Shown here piece by piece: positions 45,758 to 55,293 of a stretch of DNA of 64,000 nucleotides. Where the stretch lies: positions 1 to 64,000 of the forward strand of contig NZ_JAABNO010000003.1 in assembly GCF_009928445.1 (NCBI RefSeq), in the 5' to 3' direction. Every line of letters starts with the position of its first letter. Positions within the stretch are counted from its first letter, which is position 1. The stretch is from Clostridium sp. C8-1-8 (GTDB lineage: Bacteria > Bacillota > Clostridia > Clostridiales > Clostridiaceae). The notes below the pieces were generated by a model that saw nothing but the letters and a program-made list of their open reading frames with translations, did no database searches and was not told the DNA's origin. The position numbers and the translations under genes are program-made.

Positions 45758-45852
45758 GAAGTACCACTTCATACTAAAAGCTTCATTTTTCAACTCTCCA
45801 CTGAGAATCCAGAGTAGTTTTGAAAATAGCTTTCAGATTGAAGTGGTACTTA
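45758..45852. repeat. ~95-nt palindromic repeat, best-preserved copy
   Basis: Outer arms AAGTACCACTTCA (45759-45771) and TGAAGTGGTACTT (45839-45851) are a perfect 13-bp match. Inside, AAAGCT/AGCTTT, ATTTTTCAA/TTGAAAAT and CTCT/AGAG pair as well, so the whole element folds into one long hairpin. It starts 11 bases after a stop codon and may act as a terminator. Confidence 0.9.
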
Positions 45853-45948
45853 TTTACATTATCAAAATAAAATCTATCTATAGCCAATCATTCTCCTCTA
45901 AATTGTGCTAAAATGATATAGACATTATAAAGAAGGAGTGGTTTCTTA

Positions 45949-47397
45949 GTGGATTCACGAAAAAACAGCATAATAGTAGCGCTAATGGTAGCAATGTTTT
46001 TAGGAGCTGTAGAAGGAACAGTGGTAACTACTGCAGTTCCATCAATAGTAAAAAGCTTAAATGGCTTTGAACTTATAAGTTGGGTATTTTCTGCTTATAT
46101 GCTTACTTCAGCTATCTCAACGCCTATTTACGGTAAATTGTCAGACTTATATGGAAGAAAGCTTATGCTTTCAATAGCCATAACTATATTTTTAATTGGG
46201 AGCTTCTTATGTGGATTTTCTCATAACATGTACGAGCTTATATTCTTTAGAGCACTTCAAGGACTTGGTGCTGGAGGGATATTTACCATAAGCTACACTA
46301 TAGTAGGTGATGTATTTACATTAGCAGAAAGAGCTAAGGTGCAAGGTTGGCTTAGTTCAGTTTGGGGAATTGCAAGTTTAGTTGGTCCTTTTCTTGGTGG
46401 TTTTTTTATAGATTATTTAAGTTGGAATTGGATATTCTTTATAAATCTACCCTTTGGAATACTGTGCATAATATTACTTCAAAAGAATCTTAAGGAAGCT
46501 TTTGAGAAGACAAAGCATAAGATAGATTTTCTGGGTACTATGCTTCTTTCAGTAGCAATATTATTCATATTACTTAGCATCATGGCAGCAGAAAGAACTA
46601 GTAGTTTCCTTTCTACAAGTGTTGTTATTTTCTTCATACTTTCAATTGTTATGTTCTTTGCATTTTATAAGGTTGAACAGAAGGCACAAGAACCTATTAT
46701 ACCTTTTGAGATATTTACAAAGACAAACACTATTACTAATCTCATAGGTTTCTTAGCTTCAGCTGTACTTATAGGTTCAGATGTATATATGCCAATATAT
46801 ATTCAGAACATATTAGGCAAAAGTGCTACTATATCTGGTTTATCTTTAGCGCCGATGTCTATCTCTTGGCTTATAGCAGCTGTAATCTTGGGTAAAGCAT
46901 TGACTAAGTATGGTGAAAGAAATGTTACTATCTTTTCATTTATTATTTTAATAGTAGGAACTATATTGTTAGCGACCCTAGGCATAAATTCACCATTAGT
47001 TTTGTCTATGCTTTATACTTTTATTTTAGGTATTGGTTTTGGAGGTATCTTCACTATTATTACCATCATAATTCAAAGCTCTGTAGATTTTAATATGCGT
47101 GGTGCCGCAACTGCATCAAATACTTTACTCCGTACTTTAGGTCAGACAATAGGAGTAAGTATCTTTGGAAGTATGTTTAACTTAAGCATAATAAATTATT
47201 TTAACAAGATAGGAGTACAAAATATAGATCCAAATAATTTGTATTCTAAAGCTGAAGCAGGTTTAAAATTTACTATATCAAATATAAAAAACTCTCAAAT
47301 ATCTGGTATAAGAAATATATTTATTGTATTGATAGTTCTTTCAGTAGCTTGCCTACTACTATCCTTTGCTCTTCCAAACAAACTAAAAGAAAATTAA
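45949..47397 (+). CDS. MFS drug/proton antiporter, DHA2 type
   Basis: 482 residues from a GTG with GAAGGAG ahead; about fourteen membrane helices. The motif A-like loop YGKLSDLYGRKLML, motif C-like GIASLVGPFLGGFFIDYLSWNWIFFINLPFG and the opening FLGAVEGTVVTTAVPSIVKSL are typical of the DHA2 (14-TM) family. It probably exports a toxic compound; the substrate is unknown. Single gene between a repeat and a terminator. Confidence 0.95.
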   Translation: MDSRKNSIIVALMVAMFLGAVEGTVVTTAVPSIVKSLNGFELISWVFSAYMLTSAISTPIYGKLSDLYGRKLMLSIAITIFLIGSFLCGFSHNMYELIFFRALQGLGAGGIFTISYTIVGDVFTLAERAKVQGWLSSVWGIASLVGPFLGGFFIDYLSWNWIFFINLPFGILCIILLQKNLKEAFEKTKHKIDFLGTMLLSVAILFILLSIMAAERTSSFLSTSVVIFFILSIVMFFAFYKVEQKAQEPIIPFEIFTKTNTITNLIGFLASAVLIGSDVYMPIYIQNILGKSATISGLSLAPMSISWLIAAVILGKALTKYGERNVTIFSFIILIVGTILLATLGINSPLVLSMLYTFILGIGFGGIFTIITIIIQSSVDFNMRGAATASNTLLRTLGQTIGVSIFGSMFNLSIINYFNKIGVQNIDPNNLYSKAEAGLKFTISNIKNSQISGIRNIFIVLIVLSVACLLLSFALPNKLKEN

Positions 47398-47434
47398 ACT
47401 TTAATTTTTCTTATTAACTAAAAACTTTTAAAAT

Positions 47435-47482
47435 AGAACCCATGAATATATTATTGGCAACTTAGATATATTCATGGGTTCT
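47435..47482. terminator. Bidirectional terminator
   Basis: A 16-bp perfect stem AGAACCCATGAATATA / TATATTCATGGGTTCT, between the convergent MFS and 2'-5' RNA ligase-like genes. Confidence 0.85.
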
Positions 47483-47542
47483 AAACTATATTAAGTTAAG
47501 TTTACCAAGCACTTAATTTCAATATGGTAACTTAATAGTAAA

Positions 47543-48121
47543 TTACATTAAGACATAATCCTCAGTACTTTCTTTTGCTTTTATACTGCTATTATTCTTA
47601 AATGTATATTCCTTATGAAGTACCCAGGTATTATTTTCCCACTTATAAATACAAACATTATCAAAGGAACTCCTAAACTCACAAGGAATCTTCGATACAT
47701 GCTCCCATATATACTGGTATATAGGCTTTATGTCTTTAGAAGCAACAGTTATGTGGAAAGCCTTTTCTTTACCCTCATTTTCTTTGAAGGTTATGTAGTT
47801 GAAGGACTCTAAGATATCTATTATGTTATCATGCACTTCCTTACCTTCCTCAGTTAGCTTCATACTCATATATACTACTCTGTTATCGAAATGATCAAAT
47901 CCATCAATATTGAGTGGAGTTACCTTTTGCTCCTTGCAAAAATCATAAAGCTTCTCTTCAAGCTCAGCAATACTACCCTCGTATTCAAAAGGTGCTTTTA
48001 TTGTGAAGTGAGCTGGTAGTTTTGATGACTTTGATTTAAACTTACTATATAATTCCTGTCTTAAATTATTATTAAATGCCCCTGCTTCACCCTTAATTAC
48101 AGATACAATAACATATCTCAT
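47543..48121 (-). CDS. 2'-5' RNA ligase / LigT-like phosphoesterase family protein
   Basis: 192 residues with the two HxT/S motifs of the 2H superfamily: HFTIKAPF (about 38) and HITVAS (about 122). Length and fold pattern fit small bacterial 2H proteins. GGAGATG precedes the ATG. The biological substrate is unknown; 2'-5' RNA ligation or cyclic phosphodiester cleavage are the known activities of relatives. The 230 bases upstream (48122-48352) show no feature. Confidence 0.88.
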   Translation of the reverse strand: MRYVIVSVIKGEAGAFNNNLRQELYSKFKSKSSKLPAHFTIKAPFEYEGSIAELEEKLYDFCKEQKVTPLNIDGFDHFDNRVVYMSMKLTEEGKEVHDNIIDILESFNYITFKENEGKEKAFHITVASKDIKPIYQYIWEHVSKIPCEFRSSFDNVCIYKWENNTWVLHKEYTFKNNSSIKAKESTEDYVLM

Positions 48122-48352
48122 AGTAACATCTCCTTCATATTAACATTATAAAAAGTTACTTAGCTAATCTTCTTTAATAACTTAATCATTTATCTTCTAC
48201 AGTTTAAATAAGAGTATATGGTCTAATTTATATGTAAAAAGATGCATACTCTAATTAACAACATTATTCAAATACAACATAAGCATTGAAATAATAAAAT
48301 TAGAATACACACCTTAGTATTAAACTTTAATAAATATTTATTTATAATATAA

Positions 48353-49429
48353 CTAATTAGCTTCTTGCTTTTCTCTTAGCTCTTCAACATACTTTTTCCA
48401 TTGATAAATGAATTCCGACTTGTTTTTCTTAAACATCTTATTCAAATCATTAGTGTACCCAACAAAGGTTCCTAGATTAAGCTGTGCTATAAAGTTTAGT
48501 GTTTCATCTATTCTTTTAGCCTTTCTAGTAACAGAAACGCTGTAGGCTTCTCCGTCAGAAAATACAAAGTTTATAAAGTTATTTTTCCCTGCTGGAATAA
48601 ATCCATAGACTTTATTTTGAATTGTCTTTTTATAGGTCCACATAAGCTCTTTTATAGGCATAGCAAAGACAATCTGCTGACTATCCACAATTATATAATT
48701 CCTTGTAATTGTTACAGGACCGTTTTTATAAACATTAGGTTCCTTAACTTCTTCATCCACTTCTTTAAGCAACTGATCTAAATTACCATTTGCATAAACC
48801 TTCATACTTTTCATTGCTTTCTTATTTTTCACTACTACTGGAATATAAATAACACATAAAGCAAATACTAGAATTGCAACTCCTATAAGTGGAGCAGTTA
48901 CCTCTTCTAAAGGTGTAGCATCCTTAAGGTAAGCTCCATAAATTGCACCTTCTGCTTTACTAGCTGAAACGCCTTCCTTAATCAATTGACTTTTCATAAA
49001 GCTGTATTCATTATCTTTAAAATTCTCTAACTTTCCATGAAAACTATAGACATCGCTTTCCTTCTTAGCTAATTTATCATATTCATCATTTGATATACTT
49101 ATACATAACAATTTATTACTTACACTCACTGCTATAATATGTTCACTAACACTTTCACTAGTTTTTATACCATATCTACTTCTAGTAACCTTTATAACTG
49201 TATTCATATCATAAACATCATTAGAATTTATCTTTACATATTTTCCTGTTGCAGCAGCAATATTATAATCTTCAACAGTTTTTATTACTATTGCCTTATT
49301 AGAATAATCCTTATATTGAAAGACAGCAGTAGCAATTAATAATGCTATAATTAATACAAAAAAGATTACACCAATTGATCTTATTCTCCATCTTTTTTTA
49401 TTGATTTTACTAAAGTATGAGTTTTCCAT
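48353..49429 (-). CDS. Membrane protein with YcxB-like C-terminal domain, unknown
   Basis: 358 residues from the ATG at 49429, which has TTGGAGG ahead; the frame is open to 49579. A basic N-terminus, membrane helix one (about 20-40), an extracytoplasmic domain with a predicted helix-strand mix (about 45-170), membrane helix two (about 178-198), then a cytoplasmic part. Its strand pattern (GPVTITRNYIIVDSQQIVFAMPIKELMW) resembles YcxB-like/PH-type domains. No family recognised with certainty. Transcribed alone. Confidence 0.7.
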   Translation of the reverse strand: MENSYFSKINKKRWRIRSIGVIFFVLIIALLIATAVFQYKDYSNKAIVIKTVEDYNIAAATGKYVKINSNDVYDMNTVIKVTRSRYGIKTSESVSEHIIAVSVSNKLLCISISNDEYDKLAKKESDVYSFHGKLENFKDNEYSFMKSQLIKEGVSASKAEGAIYGAYLKDATPLEEVTAPLIGVAILVFALCVIYIPVVVKNKKAMKSMKVYANGNLDQLLKEVDEEVKEPNVYKNGPVTITRNYIIVDSQQIVFAMPIKELMWTYKKTIQNKVYGFIPAGKNNFINFVFSDGEAYSVSVTRKAKRIDETLNFIAQLNLGTFVGYTNDLNKMFKKNKSEFIYQWKKYVEELREKQEAN

Positions 49430-49579
49430 AAATACCTCCAATTTGTAATATATCCCCATTATATACAACCGCACTAATAGTGTCAAATCAGGTATTATTT
49501 TGTCACATGAAATTGTTATCATTGTATTGTTTTCATATATATTCATATCCTTTGATATCAATCTGTTAAAAAACTCCAA

Positions 49580-49898
49580 ATAGCTTTTCCTTATATTTTA
49601 CCTATAGAGTTCCATTACTAAAACTTAGATTTTACTTATTCGATAATCGCAGCTTTTGGGAATTATCGGGCGCTTATAACTAACTTAATCTATACAGGTT
49701 TGAAAATCATATACCTATTAACTTTAGTTATTCATAGCTTAGTAGCTAAAGTCAAAATCTTAATACATATGGAATATTTAAAAATTAATATTTTAACAAC
49801 TTTTCCCTAATAACATAAATAGCTTATCTTCTTTGCAATATCTTAACAGGCATACTTTAAGCAAATAATCAAAGAATAAAAAAGGAGGTGATTTTAAT
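49580..49898. other. Intergenic region with a short palindromic motif
   Basis: The stretch around 49637-49670 (TTCGATAATCGCAGCTTTTGGG, then ATTATCGGGC) resembles one at about 9791-9823 (TTCGATAATGTAGGCTTCTATG, then GATTATCAGGC). Each can form a CGATAAT/ATTATC(G) hairpin. Otherwise AT-rich with no gene on either strand. Confidence 0.45.
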
Positions 49899-50039
49899 AT
49901 GGGAAAGATAAATGATAAAAATAAATTAGGCGATAAAAAAGCTTACCTAAACAAATACAAGAATTCAGAACCTAATCCAGTAGATACAAATGGAGATAAA
50001 GATATGAGAGAACCTGTACGCGGATTACCTCAAAGATAG
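49899..50039 (+). CDS. Tandem small protein 1 (46 residues)
   Basis: Highly charged and without hydrophobic segments: MGKINDKNKLGDKKAYLNKY, then a KNSEPNPVD stretch and a C-terminal PVRGLPQR. AAAGGAGGTG precedes the ATG. It is homologous to the third protein of this trio (shared GxK, YxNK, NPV and PVRxLP). Family not recognised. Confidence 0.75.
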   Translation: MGKINDKNKLGDKKAYLNKYKNSEPNPVDTNGDKDMREPVRGLPQR

Positions 50040-50113
50040 ACTTTATAAAAAATTTAGTTTTCAAAGAATTTACATACCACATTTAAAGTAAAGCAATGGA
50101 GGTGTTTTAAGCA

Positions 50114-50254
50114 ATGAGAAAAGCAAGAAACTTGAATGCATTTAAAAAAGAACACCACTCAAAAGATAAAGATTTTAACCCAGAGCCAGTAAAAATAGTT
50201 TGGAATAAAGATTCAAAAAAGCCAACAATCAAAGAACCAGAAGAATGTTTATAA
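50114..50254 (+). CDS. Tandem small protein 2 (46 residues)
   Basis: Starts MRKARNLNAFKKEHHSKDKD, then FNPEPVKIVWNKDSKK and an acidic end. GGAGGTG precedes the ATG. Same length and charge pattern as its two neighbours, with a comparable N-P-x-x-V segment but weaker similarity. Confidence 0.72.
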   Translation: MRKARNLNAFKKEHHSKDKDFNPEPVKIVWNKDSKKPTIKEPEECL

Positions 50255-50334
50255 TAATATAAAGATTTTAAAGGAAAGGATGTAAACCAAAACTCTTTAT
50301 AGAGTTTTATAAGTTTTACATAGGGTATACTATT

Positions 50335-50478
50335 ATGACACAAAAACTAGGAAAAAATAATAGAACCGGTGAAAAATCTTATTATAGAAATAAAAATAAT
50401 AAATCTGCAGCTAATCCAGTGAATGCAGAAGATAATAAAAACACTAGTATGCCAGTAAGACATCTTCCAGAACATTAA
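50335..50478 (+). CDS. Tandem small protein 3 (47 residues)
   Basis: Starts MTQKLGKNNRTGEKSYYRNK, has SAANPVNAEDN and ends MPVRHLPEH, aligning with protein 1 along nearly its full length. The ribosome site is weak (AGGG, nine-base spacing). It is followed by a very strong terminator. Confidence 0.68.
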   Translation: MTQKLGKNNRTGEKSYYRNKNNKSAANPVNAEDNKNTSMPVRHLPEH

Positions 50479-50501
50479 AAGCTAATATATTAATTTACAC
50501 T

Positions 50502-50553
50502 AATGCAATTATAAAGACAGCTATGACAATATAGCTGTCTTTATAATTGCATT
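50502..50553. terminator. Very strong terminator after the small-protein trio
   Basis: A 23-bp perfect stem (arms 50502-50524 and 50531-50553) with a six-base loop and T-rich flank. Confidence 0.9.
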
Positions 50554-50690
50554 TAATCCTCATATATTAATCTCCCTAGGTTACCAATTTAATTCAGGTT
50601 CTAAAATACTAAATTTTACATCTATATTTAATATTGGTATAATTCTTATATAATTGTGTAGTTAAATTTTATTTTTCCTTTGGAGGTATT

Positions 50691-51251
50691 ATGAGTAAAA
50701 TATATTTTGTGAGACACGCAGAACCAGATTATTCAATCAAAGACGACAGATTAAGACCACTTACTGAGGATGGTCTTAAAGCTAGTATTAAAGTTAGTGA
50801 TTTCTTAAGTGATAAAAATATAACTAAAATATTTAGTAGTCCATATAAGCGATCTGTAGATACAATATTAGATTTTTCCAAAAAATCAGCTTTAGAAATA
50901 ACCAAAATAGAGGACTTTAAGGAAAGAAAAATCGAAGATGTATGGATTGAGGATTTTGATAACTTTTTTAAAACCCAATGGCAAGACTTCAACTATAAAC
51001 TGTCTAGTGGAGAATGTTTAAACGAAGTACAAGCTAGAAACATTGCAGCATTACATAGCTTATTAAATGAGTATCCTGAAGATACAATTGTAATAGGAAC
51101 TCATGGTACTGCACTTTCTACTATTATAAATTATTATGATAAAAACTTTGATGGAAAAGAGTTTGCTAGAATTAGAGGAATCATGCCTTTTATAGTTTAT
51201 ATGGAATTTGAAGGTACCAAACTTGTTAATATAAAAGAATATTTAATATAA
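50691..51251 (+). CDS. Histidine phosphatase family protein
   Basis: 186 residues. The phosphoglycerate-mutase-like RHG signature appears as VRHAEPDYS with the catalytic His. FSSPYKRSVDTI follows, and the second His lies in GTHGTALS. TTTGGAGG precedes the ATG. Members are phosphatases or mutases; substrate unknown. Single gene. Confidence 0.92.
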   Translation: MSKIYFVRHAEPDYSIKDDRLRPLTEDGLKASIKVSDFLSDKNITKIFSSPYKRSVDTILDFSKKSALEITKIEDFKERKIEDVWIEDFDNFFKTQWQDFNYKLSSGECLNEVQARNIAALHSLLNEYPEDTIVIGTHGTALSTIINYYDKNFDGKEFARIRGIMPFIVYMEFEGTKLVNIKEYLI

Positions 51252-51387
51252 CCTTCCATATAGCATTACGAAAGTGTAAGTTATCCATGTTCGAAAATAT
51301 AATTTTTATTACGAAGTGGTACATCTATAGGAACTTCATAATAATAAAGTAACTTTTCTATAGATACAACACTTCACCAAAAAATGA

Positions 51388-51424
51388 GAAGCCCACAGAG
51401 AAATCGCAAAACTCTGTAGGCTTC
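51388..51424 (-). terminator. Terminator of the galM operon
   Basis: GAAGCCCACAGAG / CTCTGTAGGCTTC stem followed by a TTTTTT run on the minus strand, about 95 bases beyond galM. Confidence 0.75.
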
Positions 51425-51472
51425 AATATTTATATGGATTAAAGCAAAACGCTTTAATGAGGGCAATATTGA
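51423..51472. other. Nested palindrome with a cre-like core
   Basis: TCAATATT and AATATTGA enclose ATTAAAGC-AAAAC-GCTTTAAT. The core resembles a catabolite-repression (cre) site in symmetry but mismatches the consensus at two fixed positions. It lies just beyond the galM stop. Confidence 0.4.
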
Positions 51473-51517
51473 GGATTAGTTAATAATAAGTCAGACACTA
51501 TGCTGAGTTATTAGATA

Positions 51518-52564
51518 TTATATAGTGTAGAACTTATATTTAGTCCAACGACTATATTTTTCGCCAGTATTTAATAAGGATTGCTCTTTGTTACAGCCAT
51601 CAAAACCTATTGGAGCATTTTGTGTCTCTAGACAAACAGCCATTCTCTTTTCTGGCAAGTTACCATTGTAAAGTTTTCTGTCAACAGGGTAATTTGTAGT
51701 ATATATAACTACATACGGATTGTTTGTAGTTACTGTCATAGCACGACCTGACTCTTCATCTTTCAATTCTGCAAGGCCGATTTCATTATCAAACTTAAAT
51801 GGGTGATCATATCCACCACCAGCTTTAATTTGATAATCATCTGCTAATACTTCTTTTCCTATTTCCTTTTCAACTCTAAAATCGAAAGGTGTACCTGCTA
51901 CTTCTATCTCTTTACCAGTAGCTCCAAAATCTTCAGATAGTTCTAGATAATTGCTAGCTTCTATCTTAAGTTTGTGCTTTAATGCGTTTCTTTCAGCATT
52001 TCCACTAAGGTTGAAGTAGCTGTGGTTTGTGATATTAAGCACAGTAGCTTTGTTAGTTTCACCTTCTATAGTAAAGAAAAACTCATTTTCATCATTTAAG
52101 ATGTATTTTACAGTTAACTTTACTTCTCCAGGAAAACCAGCTTCTCCATCTACAGAAGTATACTCTAAGGCAAGACCAACCTGGTCCTTGTCTTCAAAAC
52201 CGCATACGTTCCATAGTTTTGTATGATAACCATAGCTTCCGCCATGTAGGTTATTTACACCTAAGTGGTTTGTTTCAAGCTCATAATTCTTACCATCTAT
52301 TTCAATCTTACCAGTATAAATTCTACCTGCAAAACGGCCTATTACTGCTCCATAATATGCTTCATTATCAAAGTAATCATTAATATTTTCATAGCCTAGA
52401 ACTATATTCTTAAATTCACCATTTTTATCTGGGGTAAATATACCAGTAATTATTCCACCTAAGTTTAGAACTGAAACTCTTACACCATTTCTATTTTCTA
52501 TGCTATATTCGATTAAATCCTTACCTTCGTAGGAGCCTATAGTCTTAAAGCTGTATCCCATCAT
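51518..52564 (-). CDS. galM: Aldose 1-epimerase
   Basis: 348 residues. GalM interconverts alpha and beta anomers of free sugars, here probably L-arabinose. Conserved blocks: NLGGIITGIFTPD, GAVIGRFAGRI, NLHGGSYGYHTKLW (first catalytic His), TNHSYFNLSGN (second His), GGGYDHPF and the Glu in AVCLETQNAP. An AGAGGTAGG site allows either of the two adjacent ATGs. It is the last gene of the araD-tal-tkt-galM operon. Confidence 0.95.
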   Translation of the reverse strand: MMGYSFKTIGSYEGKDLIEYSIENRNGVRVSVLNLGGIITGIFTPDKNGEFKNIVLGYENINDYFDNEAYYGAVIGRFAGRIYTGKIEIDGKNYELETNHLGVNNLHGGSYGYHTKLWNVCGFEDKDQVGLALEYTSVDGEAGFPGEVKLTVKYILNDENEFFFTIEGETNKATVLNITNHSYFNLSGNAERNALKHKLKIEASNYLELSEDFGATGKEIEVAGTPFDFRVEKEIGKEVLADDYQIKAGGGYDHPFKFDNEIGLAELKDEESGRAMTVTTNNPYVVIYTTNYPVDRKLYNGNLPEKRMAVCLETQNAPIGFDGCNKEQSLLNTGEKYSRWTKYKFYTI

Positions 52565-52577
52565 CCTACCTCTTTTC

Positions 52578-54557
52578 TTAAAGTTCTTTAGCAGTGTTTA
52601 CTACGTTATCAACTGTAAAGCCAAATTCCTTGAATAGTATCTCCCCAGGTGCAGATGCTCCGAAAGTATCTATAGAAATAACTTTACCATCTAAACCAGT
52701 ATATTTATGCCATCCAAAAGATGAAGCTGCTTCAACTGCAATTCTCTTCCTAACTGCCTTTGGCATTAATTTTTCTTTATATTCCTCACCTTGAGCTTCA
52801 AATACTTCAAGTGATGGTATTGAAATTACTCTTGCGTCAATGCCTTCTTCTTTAAGTTTTGTTTGAGCTTCATATATTAGTTCTACTTCTGAACCAGTTG
52901 CCATAAGCAACATATCTGGAATTTCTTTTTCACTATCCTTCAATATATAAGCTCCCTTTAATGCTTCAGTTGAGCTTTCATTGTATAAAGGAAGATTTTG
53001 TCTTGATAGTACTATTGAAGTAGGCCCATCTTTTCTCTTTAAAGCATGTAACCAAGCAGCAGCAGTTTCCTTTGAATCCGCTGGTCTAAATACATGCATA
53101 TTTGGTATACTTCTAAGTGCTGCTAACTGCTCTATTGGTTCATGAGTTGGTCCATCTTCACCTACTCCGATACTATCATGAGTTAGTACGTAAACAACTG
53201 GAATCTTCATAAGAGCAGATAATCTCATTGAAGCCTTCATATAATCACTAAATACAAAGAAAGTTGAAACGTAAGGTACAAGTCCTCCATGAACAGCAAT
53301 ACCGTTAGCTATAGCTGCCATACCATGCTCTCTAACACCGAAGTGAAGATTTCTACCACTTCTATCTTCCTTAGAGAAATCGCCCTTCCCCTTCATATAA
53401 GTCTTAGTTGAAGGAGCAAGATCTGCAGATCCTCCTATTAAGTTAGGTACCAAATCCATAAGTCTATTTATAACTTTTTCAGATGAAACTCTTGTAGCAA
53501 GCTTACCTTCAAAGTTCCAGTACTCTTCGTTTGAAAGTAAATCTGCCTTAACTTCTCCACTGTTCCAAAGCTCCCATTCACTAGCTAGTTCAGGGTATTC
53601 TTTCTTGTAATCTTCAAAAAGTTTGTTCCATTGTTCTTCAGCTTTAGCTCCCTTAGCTATTGTTTCACATAAGTGATCTCTAACTTCTTGAGGAACATGG
53701 AATTCTTCTTCATAGCTCCAGCCTAGGAATTCCTTAGCCTTCTTTATATTTTCAGCTCCTAAAGGTTCTCCATGAACTGAAGAAGTACCTGCTTTTGGTG
53801 ATCCATATCCTATTACAGTCTTAACTATAACCAAGGATGGCTTTTCAGTTTCCTTCTTAGCCTCTTCTAAAGCCTTTGTTATAGCATCAACATCATTACC
53901 ATCTTCTACAGTTAATACTTGCCATCCGTAAGCAGCATATCTAGCGCCTACATCTTCTCTAAATGCTATGCTAGTATCTCCTTCTATAGAGATGTTGTTT
54001 GAATCATATAATACTATTAGCTTTCCTAAACCTAATGTACCAGCAAGTGAAGCACCTTCAGAAGTAATACCTTCCATCATGTCTCCATCTCCTGATATAG
54101 CGTAAGTATAATGATTTACTATTTCATAACCAGGTTTATTGAACTTTTTAGCAAGGTAGCTTTCAGCCAAAGCCATACCAACAGCATTTGCTTGACCTTG
54201 ACCTAAAGGTCCAGTGGTTATCTCAACACCTACTGTATGACCATACTCAGGATGTCCTGGTGTCTTACTATCCTTTTGTCTAAAGTTCTTTAGGTCATCT
54301 ACTGTAAGACCATATCCATATAAATGTAATAGTGAGTATAAAAGCATTGATCCATGACCAGCTGATAATACAAATCTGTCTCTATCAAACCACTTAGGAT
54401 TCTTAGGACTGTGCTTTAAAACCTTATCAAAGATTGCATAAGCCATTGGAGCTGCTCCCATCGGTAAACCTGGGTGTCCAGAATTAGCTTTTTGTACAGC
54501 TTCAGCTGAAAGTAGTCTTATTGAGTCTACGGTTAACTTGTCAATATTTTTACTCAT
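52578..54557 (-). CDS. tkt: Transketolase
   Basis: 659 residues from the ATG at 54557 (GGAGGAG ahead; an in-frame ATG at 54581 lacks a site). Thiamine-diphosphate motif GDGDMMEG ... NNISIEG (about 150-190), the GHPGLPMG N-terminal block, the [14 protein letters not shown]-type active site and the [12 protein letters not shown] block. It moves two-carbon units among pentose phosphates. The ribosome site overlaps the stop of the transaldolase gene, so the two are translationally coupled. Confidence 0.97.
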   Translation of the reverse strand: MSKNIDKLTVDSIRLLSAEAVQKANSGHPGLPMGAAPMAYAIFDKVLKHSPKNPKWFDRDRFVLSAGHGSMLLYSLLHLYGYGLTVDDLKNFRQKDSKTPGHPEYGHTVGVEITTGPLGQGQANAVGMALAESYLAKKFNKPGYEIVNHYTYAISGDGDMMEGITSEGASLAGTLGLGKLIVLYDSNNISIEGDTSIAFREDVGARYAAYGWQVLTVEDGNDVDAITKALEEAKKETEKPSLVIVKTVIGYGSPKAGTSSVHGEPLGAENIKKAKEFLGWSYEEEFHVPQEVRDHLCETIAKGAKAEEQWNKLFEDYKKEYPELASEWELWNSGEVKADLLSNEEYWNFEGKLATRVSSEKVINRLMDLVPNLIGGSADLAPSTKTYMKGKGDFSKEDRSGRNLHFGVREHGMAAIANGIAVHGGLVPYVSTFFVFSDYMKASMRLSALMKIPVVYVLTHDSIGVGEDGPTHEPIEQLAALRSIPNMHVFRPADSKETAAAWLHALKRKDGPTSIVLSRQNLPLYNESSTEALKGAYILKDSEKEIPDMLLMATGSEVELIYEAQTKLKEEGIDARVISIPSLEVFEAQGEEYKEKLMPKAVRKRIAVEAASSFGWHKYTGLDGKVISIDTFGASAPGEILFKEFGFTVDNVVNTAKEL

Positions 54558-54573
54558 TATATCTCCTCCGTTT

Positions 54574-55218
54574 TTAGCCAAATATAGCTTTCCAGTCTTT
54601 CATGAATTTCTCTATACCGCTATCTGTTAATGGATGTTTAACCATTTGAGCTATAACATTAAAAGGCACTGTAGCTATATGAGCTCCTGCTTTTGCAGAA
54701 TCAATTATGTGTGTAGGATTTCTTATGCTTGCAGCAATTATTTCTGTCTTTATATTATGCACATTAAATATTGTAGTTATAGATTCAATTAACTCCATTG
54801 GATTTGTAGTTATATCATCTAATCTTCCTAAAAATGGACTTACATAAGTAGCTCCTGCTCTAGCAGCTAGTAGCGCTTGACCTGGAGTGAATATTAAAGT
54901 TACATTTGTTTTTATACCTTCGCTAGATAATACCTTAGTTGCTTTTAATCCTTCTGCAGTCATAGGTATTTTAACTATCATATTTGGATGGATTTTAGCT
55001 ATTTCTCTACCTTCTTTAACCATACCATCTTTTTCAAGGCTTATAACTTCACCACTTATTGGTCCGTCTACTATTGAAGTTATTTCTTTTATAACTTCAT
55101 TAAAGTCTCTACCTTCCTTTGCAATTAAGCTTGGGTTAGTAGTTACACCACAAATAACTCCCATTTCATTAGCTTCTTTAATCTCATCAACATTAGCAGT
55201 ATCAATAAATAATTTCAT
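54574..55218 (-). CDS. tal: Transaldolase (TalC/fructose-6-phosphate aldolase type)
   Basis: 214 residues from the ATG at 55218 (GAGGAGGA ahead). The short TalC-type barrel: [29 protein letters not shown], the Schiff-base Lys in [13 protein letters not shown] and [10 protein letters not shown]. It transfers dihydroxyacetone units in the pentose phosphate cycle. It lies between araD and tkt. Confidence 0.95.
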   Translation of the reverse strand: MKLFIDTANVDEIKEANEMGVICGVTTNPSLIAKEGRDFNEVIKEITSIVDGPISGEVISLEKDGMVKEGREIAKIHPNMIVKIPMTAEGLKATKVLSSEGIKTNVTLIFTPGQALLAARAGATYVSPFLGRLDDITTNPMELIESITTIFNVHNIKTEIIAASIRNPTHIIDSAKAGAHIATVPFNVIAQMVKHPLTDSGIEKFMKDWKAIFG

Positions 55219-55293
55219 GATTATCCTCCTCATTATTATACAATAAAATTCAATTTTTAACTTTACAAATTTACAAATTTGGCTAAGAAAACG

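Noticed and set aside
49860-49900. Sporulation sigma promoter (CATACTTTA) ahead of the small-protein trio
   Set aside because: The -10-like string fits sigma-E/K loosely, but no matching -35 stands at the right distance.
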